Shown here: positions 16,930 to 25,579 of the stretch, one piece after another
Numbering within the stretch: position 1 is the stretch's first letter
Layout of the letters: every line of letters begins with the position of its first letter
Assembly (NCBI GenBank): GCA_020635855.1
Contig: JACJYZ010000004.1
Span: forward strand, 124,001 to 188,000
Direction: 5' to 3'
DNA: 64,000 nucleotides
DNA from: Flavobacteriales bacterium
GTDB lineage: Bacteria > Bacteroidota > Bacteroidia > JACJYZ01
Made by a program: the position numbers and the translations under genes
The notes under the pieces: generated by a model
What the model saw: only the letters and a program-made list of their open reading frames with translations
Database searches by the model: none
Told to the model about the DNA's origin: nothing

Positions 16930-19900
16930 TTACAAAGATCCGTTATCCGGCGGGAAGATTAGGCCTGAGGATCCTCCTGTTGCTGTATGCTGTTGCTGTA
17001 TGCTCTTGCTGTATGATGTATGATGCACAATGGTCTCGATCTCACGCAGAAGGGAAAGCGCCTGATCCACACTGTGCACATCGCGAATCACCAGCCGCAA
17101 CCGGTCTTCAGACTGCTTAAGCGCCATGTTCTGACCTTGCTGTTGAATGTAAGCGAGCAGGCGTGAGAATTGATCGGACTGATAGAAGACCTCCATGTCA
17201 GGCGGAGGGAAATGACCGAAGAGCCGCTCGTTCTTGAGAAAAATCTTTTCCAGTCCGACAGCAGCGCCTACCCATTTCAAGCGCATGGTGTCCATCAGGT
17301 CAAGCACGGGTGCGGGCAGCGGACCGAACCGGTCTTTCATTTGCGACTCGAACACTTCCAGGCCGGCCTCGTCGGTCACCTGGTTAAGTTCCCTGTAAAG
17401 TGCCAGTCGTTCACTGATCTTGTTCACATAGGAATCGGGGATGAGGATCTCCAGGTCCGACTCGATCTGGCAATCTTTCACAAACAACTCCTGTTCTTCA
17501 TCCTTGAACAGTTCACGGAATTCTTCGTGCTTGAGTTCGCGGATGGCTTCATCCAGCACCTGGTGATAGGCCTCGAAGCCCATCTCCGAAATGAACCCGC
17601 TTTGTTCGGCACCAAGCAGATTACCTGCTCCGCGGATGTCCATATCACGCAGTGCGATGTTGAAACCACTCGACAGGTCGGAGAATTCCTCGATGGCCTG
17701 CAGGCGCCGGCGTGCATCGTTTGACAGTCCCACCAGCGGCGGTGCCAGGAGGTAACAAAAGGCTTTCTTGTTGGAGCGGCCTACACGTCCCCGCATCTGG
17801 TGGAGGTCGCTCAGTCCGTACATATGTGCCTGGTTGATGATGATGGTATTGGCATTGGGGATATCCAGACCGGACTCGATGATGGTGGTGGCCACGAGCA
17901 CATCGTATTTGCCATCGATGAAATCCACCATGATCTTCTCCAGCTGCTTTCCTTCCATCTGTCCGTGTGCCACGGCCACACGTGCACCGGGAGCAGTTCG
18001 TTCCACCATCAGGGCCACTTCCTGGATGTTCTTCACGCGGTTGTGTACAAAGAACACTTGTCCGCCCCGCGACAGCTCATAGTCAACGGCTTCTCCAATG
18101 ACCGACTCATTGAACGGGTGCAACTGGGTTTGGATCGGGTACCTGTTGGGGGGCGGTGTGTTGATCACGCTCAGGTCTCTGGCGCCCATCAGTGAGAAGT
18201 GCAGGGTACGCGGGATGGGGGTAGCCGTGAGCGTAAGTGTATCCACTTCGGCCCGCATGGCTTTCAGTTTTTCCTTGGCCGACACACCGAATTTCTGTTC
18301 TTCATCGATGATGAGCAACCCGAGGTCTTTGAACTTCACGTCTTTGCTCAGCAATCGGTGTGTACCGATGATGATATCGATCTTTCCTTCCTCCAGCTTC
18401 TTCAGGGTTTCCTTTTGCTGGGCAGACGACCGGAAGCGGTTGATGTAATCCACCGTGCAGGGAAAATCCTTCAGGCGTTCCCGGAATGTTTTCGCGTGCT
18501 GCATGGTAAGGATGGTTGTTGGTGCCAGGATGGCCACCTGCTTGCTGTCGGCCACAGCCTTGAATGCGGCACGGATGGCGATCTCGGTTTTACCGAAGCC
18601 CACGTCTCCGCAGATCAGCCTGTCCATGGGGGTGGATTGCTCCATGTCCTTTTTTACGTCTGCCGTAGCCTTTTCCTGGTCAGGGGTGTCTTCATAGAGG
18701 AAGGAGGCCTCCAGTTCATGTTGCAGGTAAGTATCGGGTGTGAAGGCAAATCCCTGTTTGGCCTTGCGTTTGGCATACAGGGCAATGAGGTCTTTGGCGA
18801 TGTCCTTGACCTTCTTCTTGGTCTTTTGTTTGAGGTTGGCCCATGCCTTGGATCCGAGCTTGTTCACCTTGGGAGGCACACCATCTTTCCCGGAAAACCG
18901 CATGATGCGGTGAAGCGAGTGGATGCTTACGTAGAGGATGTCTTTATCCTGATAAGTCAACCTCACCGCTTCCTGTTTCTTGCCATTCACGTCAATCGTC
19001 TCAAGTCCGTCGAAACGCCCCACACCATGATCGATGTGGGTGACATAATCACCCGGTTTGAGGTCGTACAGTTCCTTGAGCGTGAGCGCCTGTCCGCCGG
19101 TGAACCCGGTGCGCAGCCTGAACTTGTGGTAGCGGTTGAAGATCTGGTGATCGGTGTACACCGCCAGTTTCAGGTCATCATCCACAAAACCTTCATGCAG
19201 TGATTTGGCAAAAGGGGTAAATGACAGATCCCCCTGGACACGGGCACCCAGGTCTTCCAGGATGGCATACAACCTTTCTATCTGCTTGGGGTGATCTGCA
19301 AAAATGAAGTTCTGGTATTGCTTGTCGTTGTTGGCAGCCAGGTCAGCCGACAACAATTCGAAGTTTTTATTGAAAGAAGGCTGCGGCCGGGTGTGGAAGG
19401 TGATCGTTTCACCATCACCGAAAAGGGGCATGCGGCCGAACTCCACGGTGGCATATTCCAGCATGCCCTGGAGCAGGTCTTCAGGTGCCACCAGCAAACG
19501 GTCGGGGGGCGGTTGCTGGGACTTATCTTCCAATGCATCGTAAGCCTTGGCGCAACGGACGCGTTCTTCTTCCACACGGTCACGCACCAGCATGGCATCT
19601 TTTACCCATAGAACGGCATCTTGATCCGGAAGGGAAACAACAGGTACTTTTTCATCTTCCTGGTCGTGCAGGTTGGGCAGGATGGACAGATGATCAAGCA
19701 TGGAAACCGACAATTGCGTGTCGGGTTCAAATGTGCGCAGGGATGCGATCTGATCCCCGATCCATTCGATCCTGAAAGGAAACTCCTGGTGGTAGGTATA
19801 GATATCGATGATGCCGCCACGAATGGAAAACTGGCCGGGTTCGTAAACGAAATCCACCGCCTCAAACCCGAAGCCGTACAAACGGGTACGGAGGTCTTCC

Positions 19901-20373
19901 ATATCAGCCTCCATATTCACCGTCAGATCAATGCGCTTTTCACGCATCTTTTTGCCTGACCATACCAATTCGGCCAGGGCTTCCGGGAATGTGACCAGCG
20001 CCCAACCGCGTTTCAGGGATTTGCTGAGACGTTCGAGTGCTTCATTTCTGATGATGATGTTGCTGTTGATGCGGGCGCCATAATATTGGCGGTACGATTC
20101 GGGCAGAAACAATACGTTTTTCTCACCCAACAAGGTTTGCAGGTCGTTGAAGAAGTAGGCGGCCTCTTCTTTGTCGTTGAGCACAAAGAAATGTGCACCT
20201 CCCTTGTCGTGTACCACCTGTGCGGCATAAAACGACAGGGCTGAACCCACAAGCCCTTTCAGTTGTACCCGGGCGCGGGGTGAGCCGGAAAGAACATTTT
20301 TCAGTTGTTGTACCTGGGCAGCGCCTGCAAAGCTCTCCTCAAGTTGATCCAATGAAGTTGTTTTCGCTTCCAC
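16930..20373 (-). CDS. mfd: Transcription-repair coupling factor Mfd
   Basis: A 1147-residue ATP-dependent translocase that removes stalled RNA polymerase at DNA lesions and recruits UvrA. Domains in order: UvrB-like N-terminal module (about 1-330), CarD-like RNAP-interaction domain (LKPGDYVTHIDHGVGRFDGL, near 440), SF2 helicase motor with Walker A GDVGFGKTE, DEEQ in IIDEEQKFG, motif III TATPIPRTLH and RecG-like motor parts, then the C-terminal TRCF domain. GTG start, 21 nt after fbp, with GGAAGAAGG ahead. The last 30 or so residues (from about SYSKSIQQQH) are encoded by the 13-bp repeat and downstream sequence and are probably not native. Confidence 0.96.
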   Translation of the reverse strand: MEAKTTSLDQLEESFAGAAQVQQLKNVLSGSPRARVQLKGLVGSALSFYAAQVVHDKGGAHFFVLNDKEEAAYFFNDLQTLLGEKNVLFLPESYRQYYGARINSNIIIRNEALERLSKSLKRGWALVTFPEALAELVWSGKKMREKRIDLTVNMEADMEDLRTRLYGFGFEAVDFVYEPGQFSIRGGIIDIYTYHQEFPFRIEWIGDQIASLRTFEPDTQLSVSMLDHLSILPNLHDQEDEKVPVVSLPDQDAVLWVKDAMLVRDRVEEERVRCAKAYDALEDKSQQPPPDRLLVAPEDLLQGMLEYATVEFGRMPLFGDGETITFHTRPQPSFNKNFELLSADLAANNDKQYQNFIFADHPKQIERLYAILEDLGARVQGDLSFTPFAKSLHEGFVDDDLKLAVYTDHQIFNRYHKFRLRTGFTGGQALTLKELYDLKPGDYVTHIDHGVGRFDGLETIDVNGKKQEAVRLTYQDKDILYVSIHSLHRIMRFSGKDGVPPKVNKLGSKAWANLKQKTKKKVKDIAKDLIALYAKRKAKQGFAFTPDTYLQHELEASFLYEDTPDQEKATADVKKDMEQSTPMDRLICGDVGFGKTEIAIRAAFKAVADSKQVAILAPTTILTMQHAKTFRERLKDFPCTVDYINRFRSSAQQKETLKKLEEGKIDIIIGTHRLLSKDVKFKDLGLLIIDEEQKFGVSAKEKLKAMRAEVDTLTLTATPIPRTLHFSLMGARDLSVINTPPPNRYPIQTQLHPFNESVIGEAVDYELSRGGQVFFVHNRVKNIQEVALMVERTAPGARVAVAHGQMEGKQLEKIMVDFIDGKYDVLVATTIIESGLDIPNANTIIINQAHMYGLSDLHQMRGRVGRSNKKAFCYLLAPPLVGLSNDARRRLQAIEEFSDLSSGFNIALRDMDIRGAGNLLGAEQSGFISEMGFEAYHQVLDEAIRELKHEEFRELFKDEEQELFVKDCQIESDLEILIPDSYVNKISERLALYRELNQVTDEAGLEVFESQMKDRFGPLPAPVLDLMDTMRLKWVGAAVGLEKIFLKNERLFGHFPPPDMEVFYQSDQFSRLLAYIQQQGQNMALKQSEDRLRLVIRDVHSVDQALSLLREIETIVHHTSYSKSIQQQHTATGGSSGLIFPPDNGSL
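16977..17012 (-). repeat. 13-bp repeat array inside the mfd 3' end
   Basis: ATGCTGTTGCTGT (16987-16999) and ATGCTCTTGCTGT (17000-17012) are reverse complements of the units at 16860-16898. A partial unit precedes them. CATACAGCAAGAGCATAC in one array is fully complementary to its partner here. The tract is translated as part of the mfd reading frame. Confidence 0.9.
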
Positions 20374-20394
20374 CCTTCTTCCTACACCGGGCGA

Positions 20395-21429
20395 TTATGC
20401 CGGCACTTTCTTGTGCGAAGTCATGAATGATTCGGCCACTTCCACAAGCTGTTCGGAACCGACGAAATATGGAATGCGCTGATGGATGTCCGTGGGTTGG
20501 GTTTCGAGTATCCGCTTGAAACCGTCTGTAGCCCTGCCACCTGCCTGCTCGGCGATGAAGGCGAGGGGATTGCACTCGTAAAGCAAACGCAGCTTTCCTT
20601 TCGGATCTTTGGATGTGGACGGATACAGGAAGATCCCACCCTTGATCAGGTTGCGGTGGAAATCGGCCACCAGTGATCCGATATAACGGGACGAATACGG
20701 CCTGTTGGATTCCTTGTGGTCTTCCTGGCAATATTTGATGAACGACTTCACGCCATCGGGGAAATGCACATAGTTGCCTTCATTGATGGAATAGATCTTG
20801 CCGTTTTTGGGGATCTGCAGGTTGGGGTGCGACAGGCAGAACTCACCGATGGAAGGATCAAGTGTAAAACCGTTGACGCCTTTGCCGGTGGTGTATACCA
20901 TCATGGTGGATGAACCGTAAATGATGTATCCGGCCGCCACCTGTTCGGTGCCCGGTTGAAGGAAATCTTCCAGCGTACCCGGTCCCGACAGGCTTACACG
21001 CCTGTAAATGGAAAAGATGGTGCCGATGGATACATTCACATCAATGTTGGACGAGCCGTCGAGGGGATCGAAGGCCACCACGTATTTGGCGTTTTCAGAG
21101 ATTTTGTTGTCGAACGGGATGAATTCCTCGTTCTCTTCGGATGCCACTGCGCAACATTCACCGCCCGACTGCAACGCCGCAATGAACTGTTCGTTGGCGA
21201 AAACATCCAGCTTCTTCACCTCTTCACCCTGCACATTGGTTACGCCCGCCTCGCCGAGGATGTCAACGAGACCCGCCTTGTTCACCTCCCGGTTGACCAC
21301 TTTCGCCGCAATGGCGATGTCACTGAGGAGACGGGAAAGCTCTCCCCTTGAATATGGAAATTCAGCCTGGCGTTCAATGATGAACTCGCCCAGTGTGGTC
21401 ACGTGTTTGTCTTTTTTTAAACCAACCAT
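20395..21429 (-). CDS. fbp: Fructose-1,6-bisphosphatase class I
   Basis: A 344-residue gluconeogenic enzyme that hydrolyses fructose 1,6-bisphosphate to fructose 6-phosphate with Mg2+. The metal and substrate site FDPLDGSSNIDVNVSIGTIF is present, as are SEENEEF upstream and EQAGGRATDG near the C-terminus. The frame stays open for about 160 codons upstream, but that stretch is antisense to the acetyltransferase gene. The family-like start MVGLKKDKHVTTLGEFI sets the 5' end at 21429. It is followed 21 nt later by mfd. Confidence 0.95.
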   Translation of the reverse strand: MVGLKKDKHVTTLGEFIIERQAEFPYSRGELSRLLSDIAIAAKVVNREVNKAGLVDILGEAGVTNVQGEEVKKLDVFANEQFIAALQSGGECCAVASEENEEFIPFDNKISENAKYVVAFDPLDGSSNIDVNVSIGTIFSIYRRVSLSGPGTLEDFLQPGTEQVAAGYIIYGSSTMMVYTTGKGVNGFTLDPSIGEFCLSHPNLQIPKNGKIYSINEGNYVHFPDGVKSFIKYCQEDHKESNRPYSSRYIGSLVADFHRNLIKGGIFLYPSTSKDPKGKLRLLYECNPLAFIAEQAGGRATDGFKRILETQPTDIHQRIPYFVGSEQLVEVAESFMTSHKKVPA

Positions 21430-21523
21430 GTTTTGGAAATGCTTTATTTTGTTGCTAATATCGGAATTTATAGGCAATTTCTGAAGTTGTAAGGGGCTGT
21501 AAATGCCCTGAAAAGTGTGCAAT

Positions 21524-22009
21524 ATGAGTTTCACCCTACGCAAAGCAAACCGCACGGATTGCCGGGAAATGTACCGGCTGGTAAACGAACTGGCGCTATA
21601 TGAGCGTGCACCGGAAGAGGTAACCGTTACCCTGGAAGAATTCACCGAAGATGGCTTCGGGGCAGACCCGAGATTTGAGGCCATTGTTGCGGAAGACAGC
21701 AGCGGCATCATCGGCCTGGCACTGTATTTCAACCGGTACTCCACCTGGAAAGGCAGGTGCATGTACCTGGAAGACCTGATCGTCACCGAGCCGGCCCGCG
21801 GACGCGGGATCGGAAAAGCACTGCTGACAGAGGTCATCGGCATTGCCAAGCAGGCAGGGGCACGCCGGTTGGAATGGCAGGTACTCGACTGGAACGAACC
21901 CTCCATCGCCTTTTACAAAAGCCTGGGCGCCGAGCTGGACAACACCTGGATCAATTGCCGCATGACCGCCGAAAAACTGGCTTCGTTCCGGATCCCGGCC
22001 ATGGATTGA
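21524..22009 (+). CDS. GNAT acetyltransferase, SSAT/thialysine type
   Basis: A 161-residue GNAT enzyme that transfers acetyl from acetyl-CoA. Motif A reads EDLIVTEPARGRGIGKALL, with the R/Q-x-x-G-x-G/A pattern (RGRGIG). Further on, EWQVLDWNEPSIAFYKSLGA is typical of the spermidine/spermine and thialysine N-acetyltransferase subgroup. The ATG at 21524 is preferred over a GTG nine bases earlier. It is divergent from fbp and 25 nt before the aspartokinase gene, so the two may be cotranscribed. The exact amine substrate cannot be read from sequence. Confidence 0.85.
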   Translation: MSFTLRKANRTDCREMYRLVNELALYERAPEEVTVTLEEFTEDGFGADPRFEAIVAEDSSGIIGLALYFNRYSTWKGRCMYLEDLIVTEPARGRGIGKALLTEVIGIAKQAGARRLEWQVLDWNEPSIAFYKSLGAELDNTWINCRMTAEKLASFRIPAMD

Positions 22010-22034
22010 TGTTGCGCGTTTTATTCCTACACAC

Positions 22035-23315
22035 ATGAAAGTATTCAAGTTCGGTGGTGCATCCGTGAAAGATGCCGCATCGGTAAAAAACGTAGCCAGC
22101 GTGCTGCGGTTGTTTCCCAAAGATCAGCTGGTGGTGGTGGTATCCGCCATGGGCAAAACCACCAATGCCCTGGAGGTGCTGGTGAAAGCGTGCATGGAGG
22201 GCAAACCGCGAAAGATCACCCAATGCATGCAGGAGCTGAAAACGTACCATGCCACCATCATCAACGGTTTGTTCGACAAGCCGCAGGATGCATTGACCGA
22301 CCTGGAAACGCAGCTCGGAAACATGGAGCGCTTCATGAAAGGCAACCGTTCCGGTCAGTATGACTTTGTATACGACCAGCTTGTGTCCATGGGAGAAGTG
22401 ATCTCCACCCGCATCATCGCGGCCTACCTCAACAGCATCGGCTTCAACTGCACCTGGCTGGATGCCCGTGAAGTGATCCGCACCGACGGCACGTTCAGGG
22501 AAGGAAAAGTGGATTGGAAAACATCCTCGGCACAGGTAAAGAAAGCCATACATGCGGTGATGGACAAGAAAAAGGGCGGCAGGATCGTGCTCACCCAGGG
22601 CTTCATCGGAAGCACCCCGCGGAAGCAAACCACCACCCTGGGCAGGGAAGGATCGGATTATACAGCGGCTATCTTCGCCCATATCCTGGATGCCGAGGAA
22701 GTGGCCATCTGGAAAGACGTTCCGGGCGTACTCAATGCCGACCCGAAATGGTTTGACGACACCGTATTGCTGCCGCAACTTTCCTACCGCGACGCCATCG
22801 AGCTGTCGTACTACGGCGCCACCGTCATCCACCCCAAGACCATCAAGCCGCTGGAGAACAAAAAGATTCCGCTCAAGGTGAAATCTTTTGTGCACCCCAG
22901 GGAAAAAGGCACGGTGATCGGGCATGCCGGCTATAAGAAACTGATCCCGTCATTTATCTTCCGCATCAACCAGGCCCTGCTGTCGATCCAGCCGAAGGAC
23001 TTCTCCTTCATCGCAGAAGAGAACCTGAGCCTGATCTTCGGCCTGTTCTCCAGGCACCGGATCAAGATCAACGTGATGCAGAACAGCGCCATCTCCTTCC
23101 TGGTAAGTGTTGACCACGACGATGCCAAAGTGAAGGCCCTGGTGAAGGACTTAAGCAAACATTTCAATGTGGATGCAGTGACCGGCAAACTGGAGTTGAT
23201 CACCATCCGCTATTACGACCAGAAAACCATCGACCGGGTGTGCGTGAAGAAGGAAGTGCTGCTTGAACAGAAGAGTGCAACTACGGTGCAGCTGGTGGTG
23301 AGGGACATTGGCTAA
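22035..23315 (+). CDS. Aspartate kinase, monofunctional
   Basis: A 426-residue enzyme phosphorylating aspartate, the entry to lysine, threonine, methionine and diaminopimelate synthesis. The N-terminal kinase motif is VFKFGGASVKDAASV (3-17). A mid-domain GREGSDYTAAIFA forms the catalytic loop. The C-terminal portion (about 300-426) carries ACT-type regulatory repeats (SFIAEENLSLIFGLFSRHRI, INVMQNSAISFLVSVD), suggesting feedback control by an amino acid. It is not fused to homoserine dehydrogenase. Its TAA falls inside the first unit of an 8-bp tandem repeat. Confidence 0.94.
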   Translation: MKVFKFGGASVKDAASVKNVASVLRLFPKDQLVVVVSAMGKTTNALEVLVKACMEGKPRKITQCMQELKTYHATIINGLFDKPQDALTDLETQLGNMERFMKGNRSGQYDFVYDQLVSMGEVISTRIIAAYLNSIGFNCTWLDAREVIRTDGTFREGKVDWKTSSAQVKKAIHAVMDKKKGGRIVLTQGFIGSTPRKQTTTLGREGSDYTAAIFAHILDAEEVAIWKDVPGVLNADPKWFDDTVLLPQLSYRDAIELSYYGATVIHPKTIKPLENKKIPLKVKSFVHPREKGTVIGHAGYKKLIPSFIFRINQALLSIQPKDFSFIAEENLSLIFGLFSRHRIKINVMQNSAISFLVSVDHDDAKVKALVKDLSKHFNVDAVTGKLELITIRYYDQKTIDRVCVKKEVLLEQKSATTVQLVVRDIG

Positions 23316-23359
23316 TGTGCTAATGTGCTAATGTGCTGATGTGTTGATGTGCTGATTTG
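23312..23359 (+). repeat. 8-bp tandem repeat (CTAATGTG x6) at the aspartokinase stop
   Basis: Six units: CTAATGTG three times, then CTGATGTG, TTGATGTG and CTGATTTG, followed by AAAATG. The TAA of the aspartokinase gene lies in the first unit. A related tract with the same 8-bp period is at 41963-41994. The rest of the 379-nt gap to higB holds a 13-bp repeat tract, a non-coding stretch without a recognisable gene, and the higB promoter. Confidence 0.85.
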
Positions 23360-23377
23360 AAAATGGCGGGATTGGTA

Positions 23378-23416
23378 AGAGCAACTGCATACAGCAAGAG
23401 CATACAGCAAGAGTAT
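23378..23416 (+). repeat. 13-bp repeat tract downstream of aspartokinase
   Basis: A variant unit AGAGCAACTGCAT is followed by ACAGCAAGAGCAT (23391-23403) and ACAGCAAGAGTAT (23404-23416). Same family and same orientation relative to the upstream gene as the arrays at 8 and 16.9 kb, but with no inverted partner nearby. Confidence 0.85.
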
Positions 23417-23662
23417 ACAGCGGCGTGTAGCATGTATTTTGCCGCGGTCAAAAAAAAGCTCCTGGGTCGGCATTCCCACTATGCGTCGTTTGAAAACAAA
23501 AAGGAATGCGGAAGCCAAGAGCGCTTTCGTTTCCCAAAGACGTAATCGACGTCTTTCCTTACCCATGTAAGTTGATACCAGGGTTTGTCCGCAACCATTC
23601 CGGTTTGTGGATGATATTGCAACATTCAAACTTAGGTGTTTGATTTTTCGAAACACTTTACT

Positions 23663-23682
23663 TACTTTTAACGTTACTAACG
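23663..23682 (+). promoter_or_regulatory. higBA promoter with overlapping operator-like repeat
   Basis: TACTTTTA (23663-23670) matches the -7 consensus except the last base. Two bases later CGTT-ACT-AACG (23672-23682) is a perfect inverted repeat of the kind bound by HigA-type repressors. Both lie just before the higB ATG at 23695. Autorepression is inferred from family behaviour. Confidence 0.4.
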
Positions 23683-23694
23683 CAACGCGATAGT

Positions 23695-23979
23695 ATGATT
23701 ATATCATTTGGTTCTAAGGAAACTGAAAGCATATGGAGGGGACAACCTGTCAAGAACATACCCTTGGAAATCCAGAAAACCGGAAGAAGAAAACTCAGGA
23801 TGCTGAACAATACACAAAGCATGCAGGACTTAAAAATCCCTCCTTCCAATCGCCTTGAAAAGCTCAAAGGAAATCTGAATGATTTTTATAGCATCCGGGT
23901 GAATGATCAATGGCGAATCATATTTCGTTGGAACAAAGCCCAGGCAAGTGAGGTGGAAATTATCGATTATCATTCATAA
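23695..23979 (+). CDS. higB: HigB-type ribosome-dependent mRNA interferase toxin
   Basis: A 94-residue RelE-superfamily toxin. Family features are IWRGQPVKNIPLEIQKTGRRKL near the start, LEKLKGNLNDFYSIRVNDQWRIIFRW with its basic/aromatic active region (residues about 58-83), and a C-terminal EVEIIDYH. The last segment matches the HigB signature W-R-I-x-F-x-W...V-x-x-x-D-Y-H. It is 5 nt upstream of higA; toxin-first order is typical of hig loci. The locus looks AT-richer than its neighbours, which suits acquisition by transfer. Confidence 0.93.
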   Translation: MIISFGSKETESIWRGQPVKNIPLEIQKTGRRKLRMLNNTQSMQDLKIPPSNRLEKLKGNLNDFYSIRVNDQWRIIFRWNKAQASEVEIIDYHS

Positions 23980-23984
23980 ACACC

Positions 23985-24284
23985 ATGACCCAATTACCCA
24001 ACATACATCCCGGCGAAATCCTGCTCCAGGAATTTCTTGAACCATTGGGCATCAGCGCATATAAGCTGTCAAAAGACATCGGCATACCACAAACAAGAAC
24101 ATCGGAGATCCTGAAAGGCCGCAGGCGCATCACAGCGGATACGGCCCTTAGGTTGAGCCGCTATTTCGGAACCACCGCAAAGTTCTGGCTCGGTTTGCAG
24201 GATGACTTTGACCTGGAAGAGGAGCGCATCTTAAAGGAGCGGGAACTGGACCGGATCAAAAGCTACAAGGAAAATGCTGCCTGA
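23985..24284 (+). CDS. higA: HigA-type antitoxin, XRE helix-turn-helix
   Basis: A 99-residue antitoxin with an N-terminal NIHPGEILLQEFLEPLGISA motif, diagnostic of HigA. An XRE HTH follows (YKLSKDIGIPQTRTSEILKG, then RRITADTALRLSRYFGTT). A charged C-terminal helix ends it. It neutralises HigB and, by family analogy, represses the operon at the inverted repeat upstream. The start ATG is 5 nt after the higB stop. Confidence 0.95.
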   Translation: MTQLPNIHPGEILLQEFLEPLGISAYKLSKDIGIPQTRTSEILKGRRRITADTALRLSRYFGTTAKFWLGLQDDFDLEEERILKERELDRIKSYKENAA

Positions 24285-24629
24285 CGGAGACATCAAGTAA
24301 CCTTCCCTCACAAGCATAGTTCCCCGCCTCTCATACATTCCTGCAAATTGGAGTTTTTCTTTTTCCTGTGATGAAAAAGAAACAAAAAATCATGGACGAT
24401 ATATGCCCTGCGCCGGATGTTGACGCGCAAATCTACCCTGCCCAAGCCCATCCGGCACAGCCCCATCGCTCCATGCAGCCCACCATATCGTCCCCAACCG
24501 CACACCGTGTAATAGAATTAGCATTTCTACAATAAGAAGCTATCCACACAATTGCGCTACATTTATCTGCATAAGGGACAATTTATGTATGCATCAAGAG
24601 GACCTTTCGTTATGCAGGCGCCCTCAGCA
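24285..24629. other. Gene-free gap after higBA, with a hairpin
   Basis: No convincing coding sequence is seen in these 345 nt. A perfect inverted repeat, TTTCTTTTTC (24356-24365) / GAAAAAGAAA (24373-24382), has a 7-nt loop. It is not followed by a clean T-run and so is not called a terminator. An open frame on the minus strand here has odd composition (Gly/Arg/Met-rich) and no start context, and was not accepted. Confidence 0.5.
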
Positions 24630-25565
24630 TCAAACCATCTTCCCCACCTTCTCCACCAACACCATCGCCAGCTTTTCATACGATTCGAACGACCACCCGG
24701 CAATGTGCGGGGTAACAATGCTGTCCGGACTTTCCAGCAGGTATTTCAGCGGCGCCGGCATGTCTTCGGGAGCCAGCGATTCAAAGGATGATTTCTCGTA
24801 TTCCAGTACGTCCAGTCCGGCCGCCCTCACCTTCCCCGATTCCATGGCTGCCACCAGGTCGGCCGTGTTCAGCACCTGTCCACGCGACGTGTTGATCAGG
24901 AAGATGTTCTTTTCAAAACGGGCCAGGTAAGCGGCGTTCACCAGGTTCCTGGTTTCATCGGTCAGCGGCACATGCAGGCTCAGCACATCGGCGTCTTTGA
25001 AAATGCGCTCCATGGTGGCGGGATGCACATGGCCTTTTTCAATGCCCTGCACATACGGATCGTACACCAACACCTTCACGTCAAACCCTGCCAGTCGCTT
25101 CGCAAATGCCGACCCGGTGTTGCCATAACCGATGATGGCCACCGTCTTTCCATCGAGTTCGTACCCGCGGTTGCCTTCCCGTTCCCAGGTGCCGTTGCGC
25201 ACCTCGTTGTGCGATCGACTGATGTTCTTCATCAGCGACAACAGCATGCCCAACGCATGGTTGGCCACGGCATCCCGGTTGCCTTCCGGCGCCGACAGGC
25301 AGCGGATGCCTTTGCTTTCCGCATAGGGCACATCAATGTTCTCCATGCCAGAACCGTAGCGCGCAATGCATTTCAGGCGAACCGCTTGATCTAGAAACTT
25401 CGCATCGATCCGGAACTTGCTGCGGATCACCAGTCCGTCGTATGCACCGATCACGGCATGCGCTTCCTCCGGACTGATATCATACCTCAGGTCACATTGG
25501 ATGCCCAGAGCGGTGAGCCCTTTTTCCATGGCGGGATGAACGCTGTCTGCAAAGAGAAACTTCAT
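24630..25565 (-). CDS. D-isomer-specific 2-hydroxyacid dehydrogenase
   Basis: A 311-residue NAD-dependent dehydrogenase of the SerA-like superfamily. The Rossmann motif is AIIGYGNTGSAFAKRLAGFD (about 145-165), followed by VYDPY. The signature LSLHVPLTDETRNLVN, the NTSRGQVLNTADL helix and the C-terminal TPHIAGWS with its catalytic His are present. There is no C-terminal ACT domain, so if it is a phosphoglycerate dehydrogenase it is the short form; other hydroxyacids are possible. It is the last gene of rsmA-mgtE-dehydrogenase, 14 nt after mgtE. Confidence 0.87.
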   Translation of the reverse strand: MKFLFADSVHPAMEKGLTALGIQCDLRYDISPEEAHAVIGAYDGLVIRSKFRIDAKFLDQAVRLKCIARYGSGMENIDVPYAESKGIRCLSAPEGNRDAVANHALGMLLSLMKNISRSHNEVRNGTWEREGNRGYELDGKTVAIIGYGNTGSAFAKRLAGFDVKVLVYDPYVQGIEKGHVHPATMERIFKDADVLSLHVPLTDETRNLVNAAYLARFEKNIFLINTSRGQVLNTADLVAAMESGKVRAAGLDVLEYEKSSFESLAPEDMPAPLKYLLESPDSIVTPHIAGWSFESYEKLAMVLVEKVGKMV

Positions 25566-25579
25566 GGGAGACGGTTACA

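Noticed and set aside
21430..21906. N-terminal extension of the fbp frame
   Set aside because: This part is antisense to the GNAT acetyltransferase gene; the fbp family start at 21429 is clear.
23312..23416. Possible CRISPR array (short tandem repeats)
   Set aside because: Units are 8 or 13 bp with no spacers between them, and no cas genes occur in the window.
23312..23656. 114-codon open frame on the minus strand
   Set aside because: Its translation is made of the 8-bp and 13-bp repeats (for example LLYALAVCSCS); no homology-like features or start context.
24308..24505. 65-codon minus-strand frame after higBA
   Set aside because: Odd composition, no start signal, and it ends in the hairpin region; looks like open non-coding sequence.
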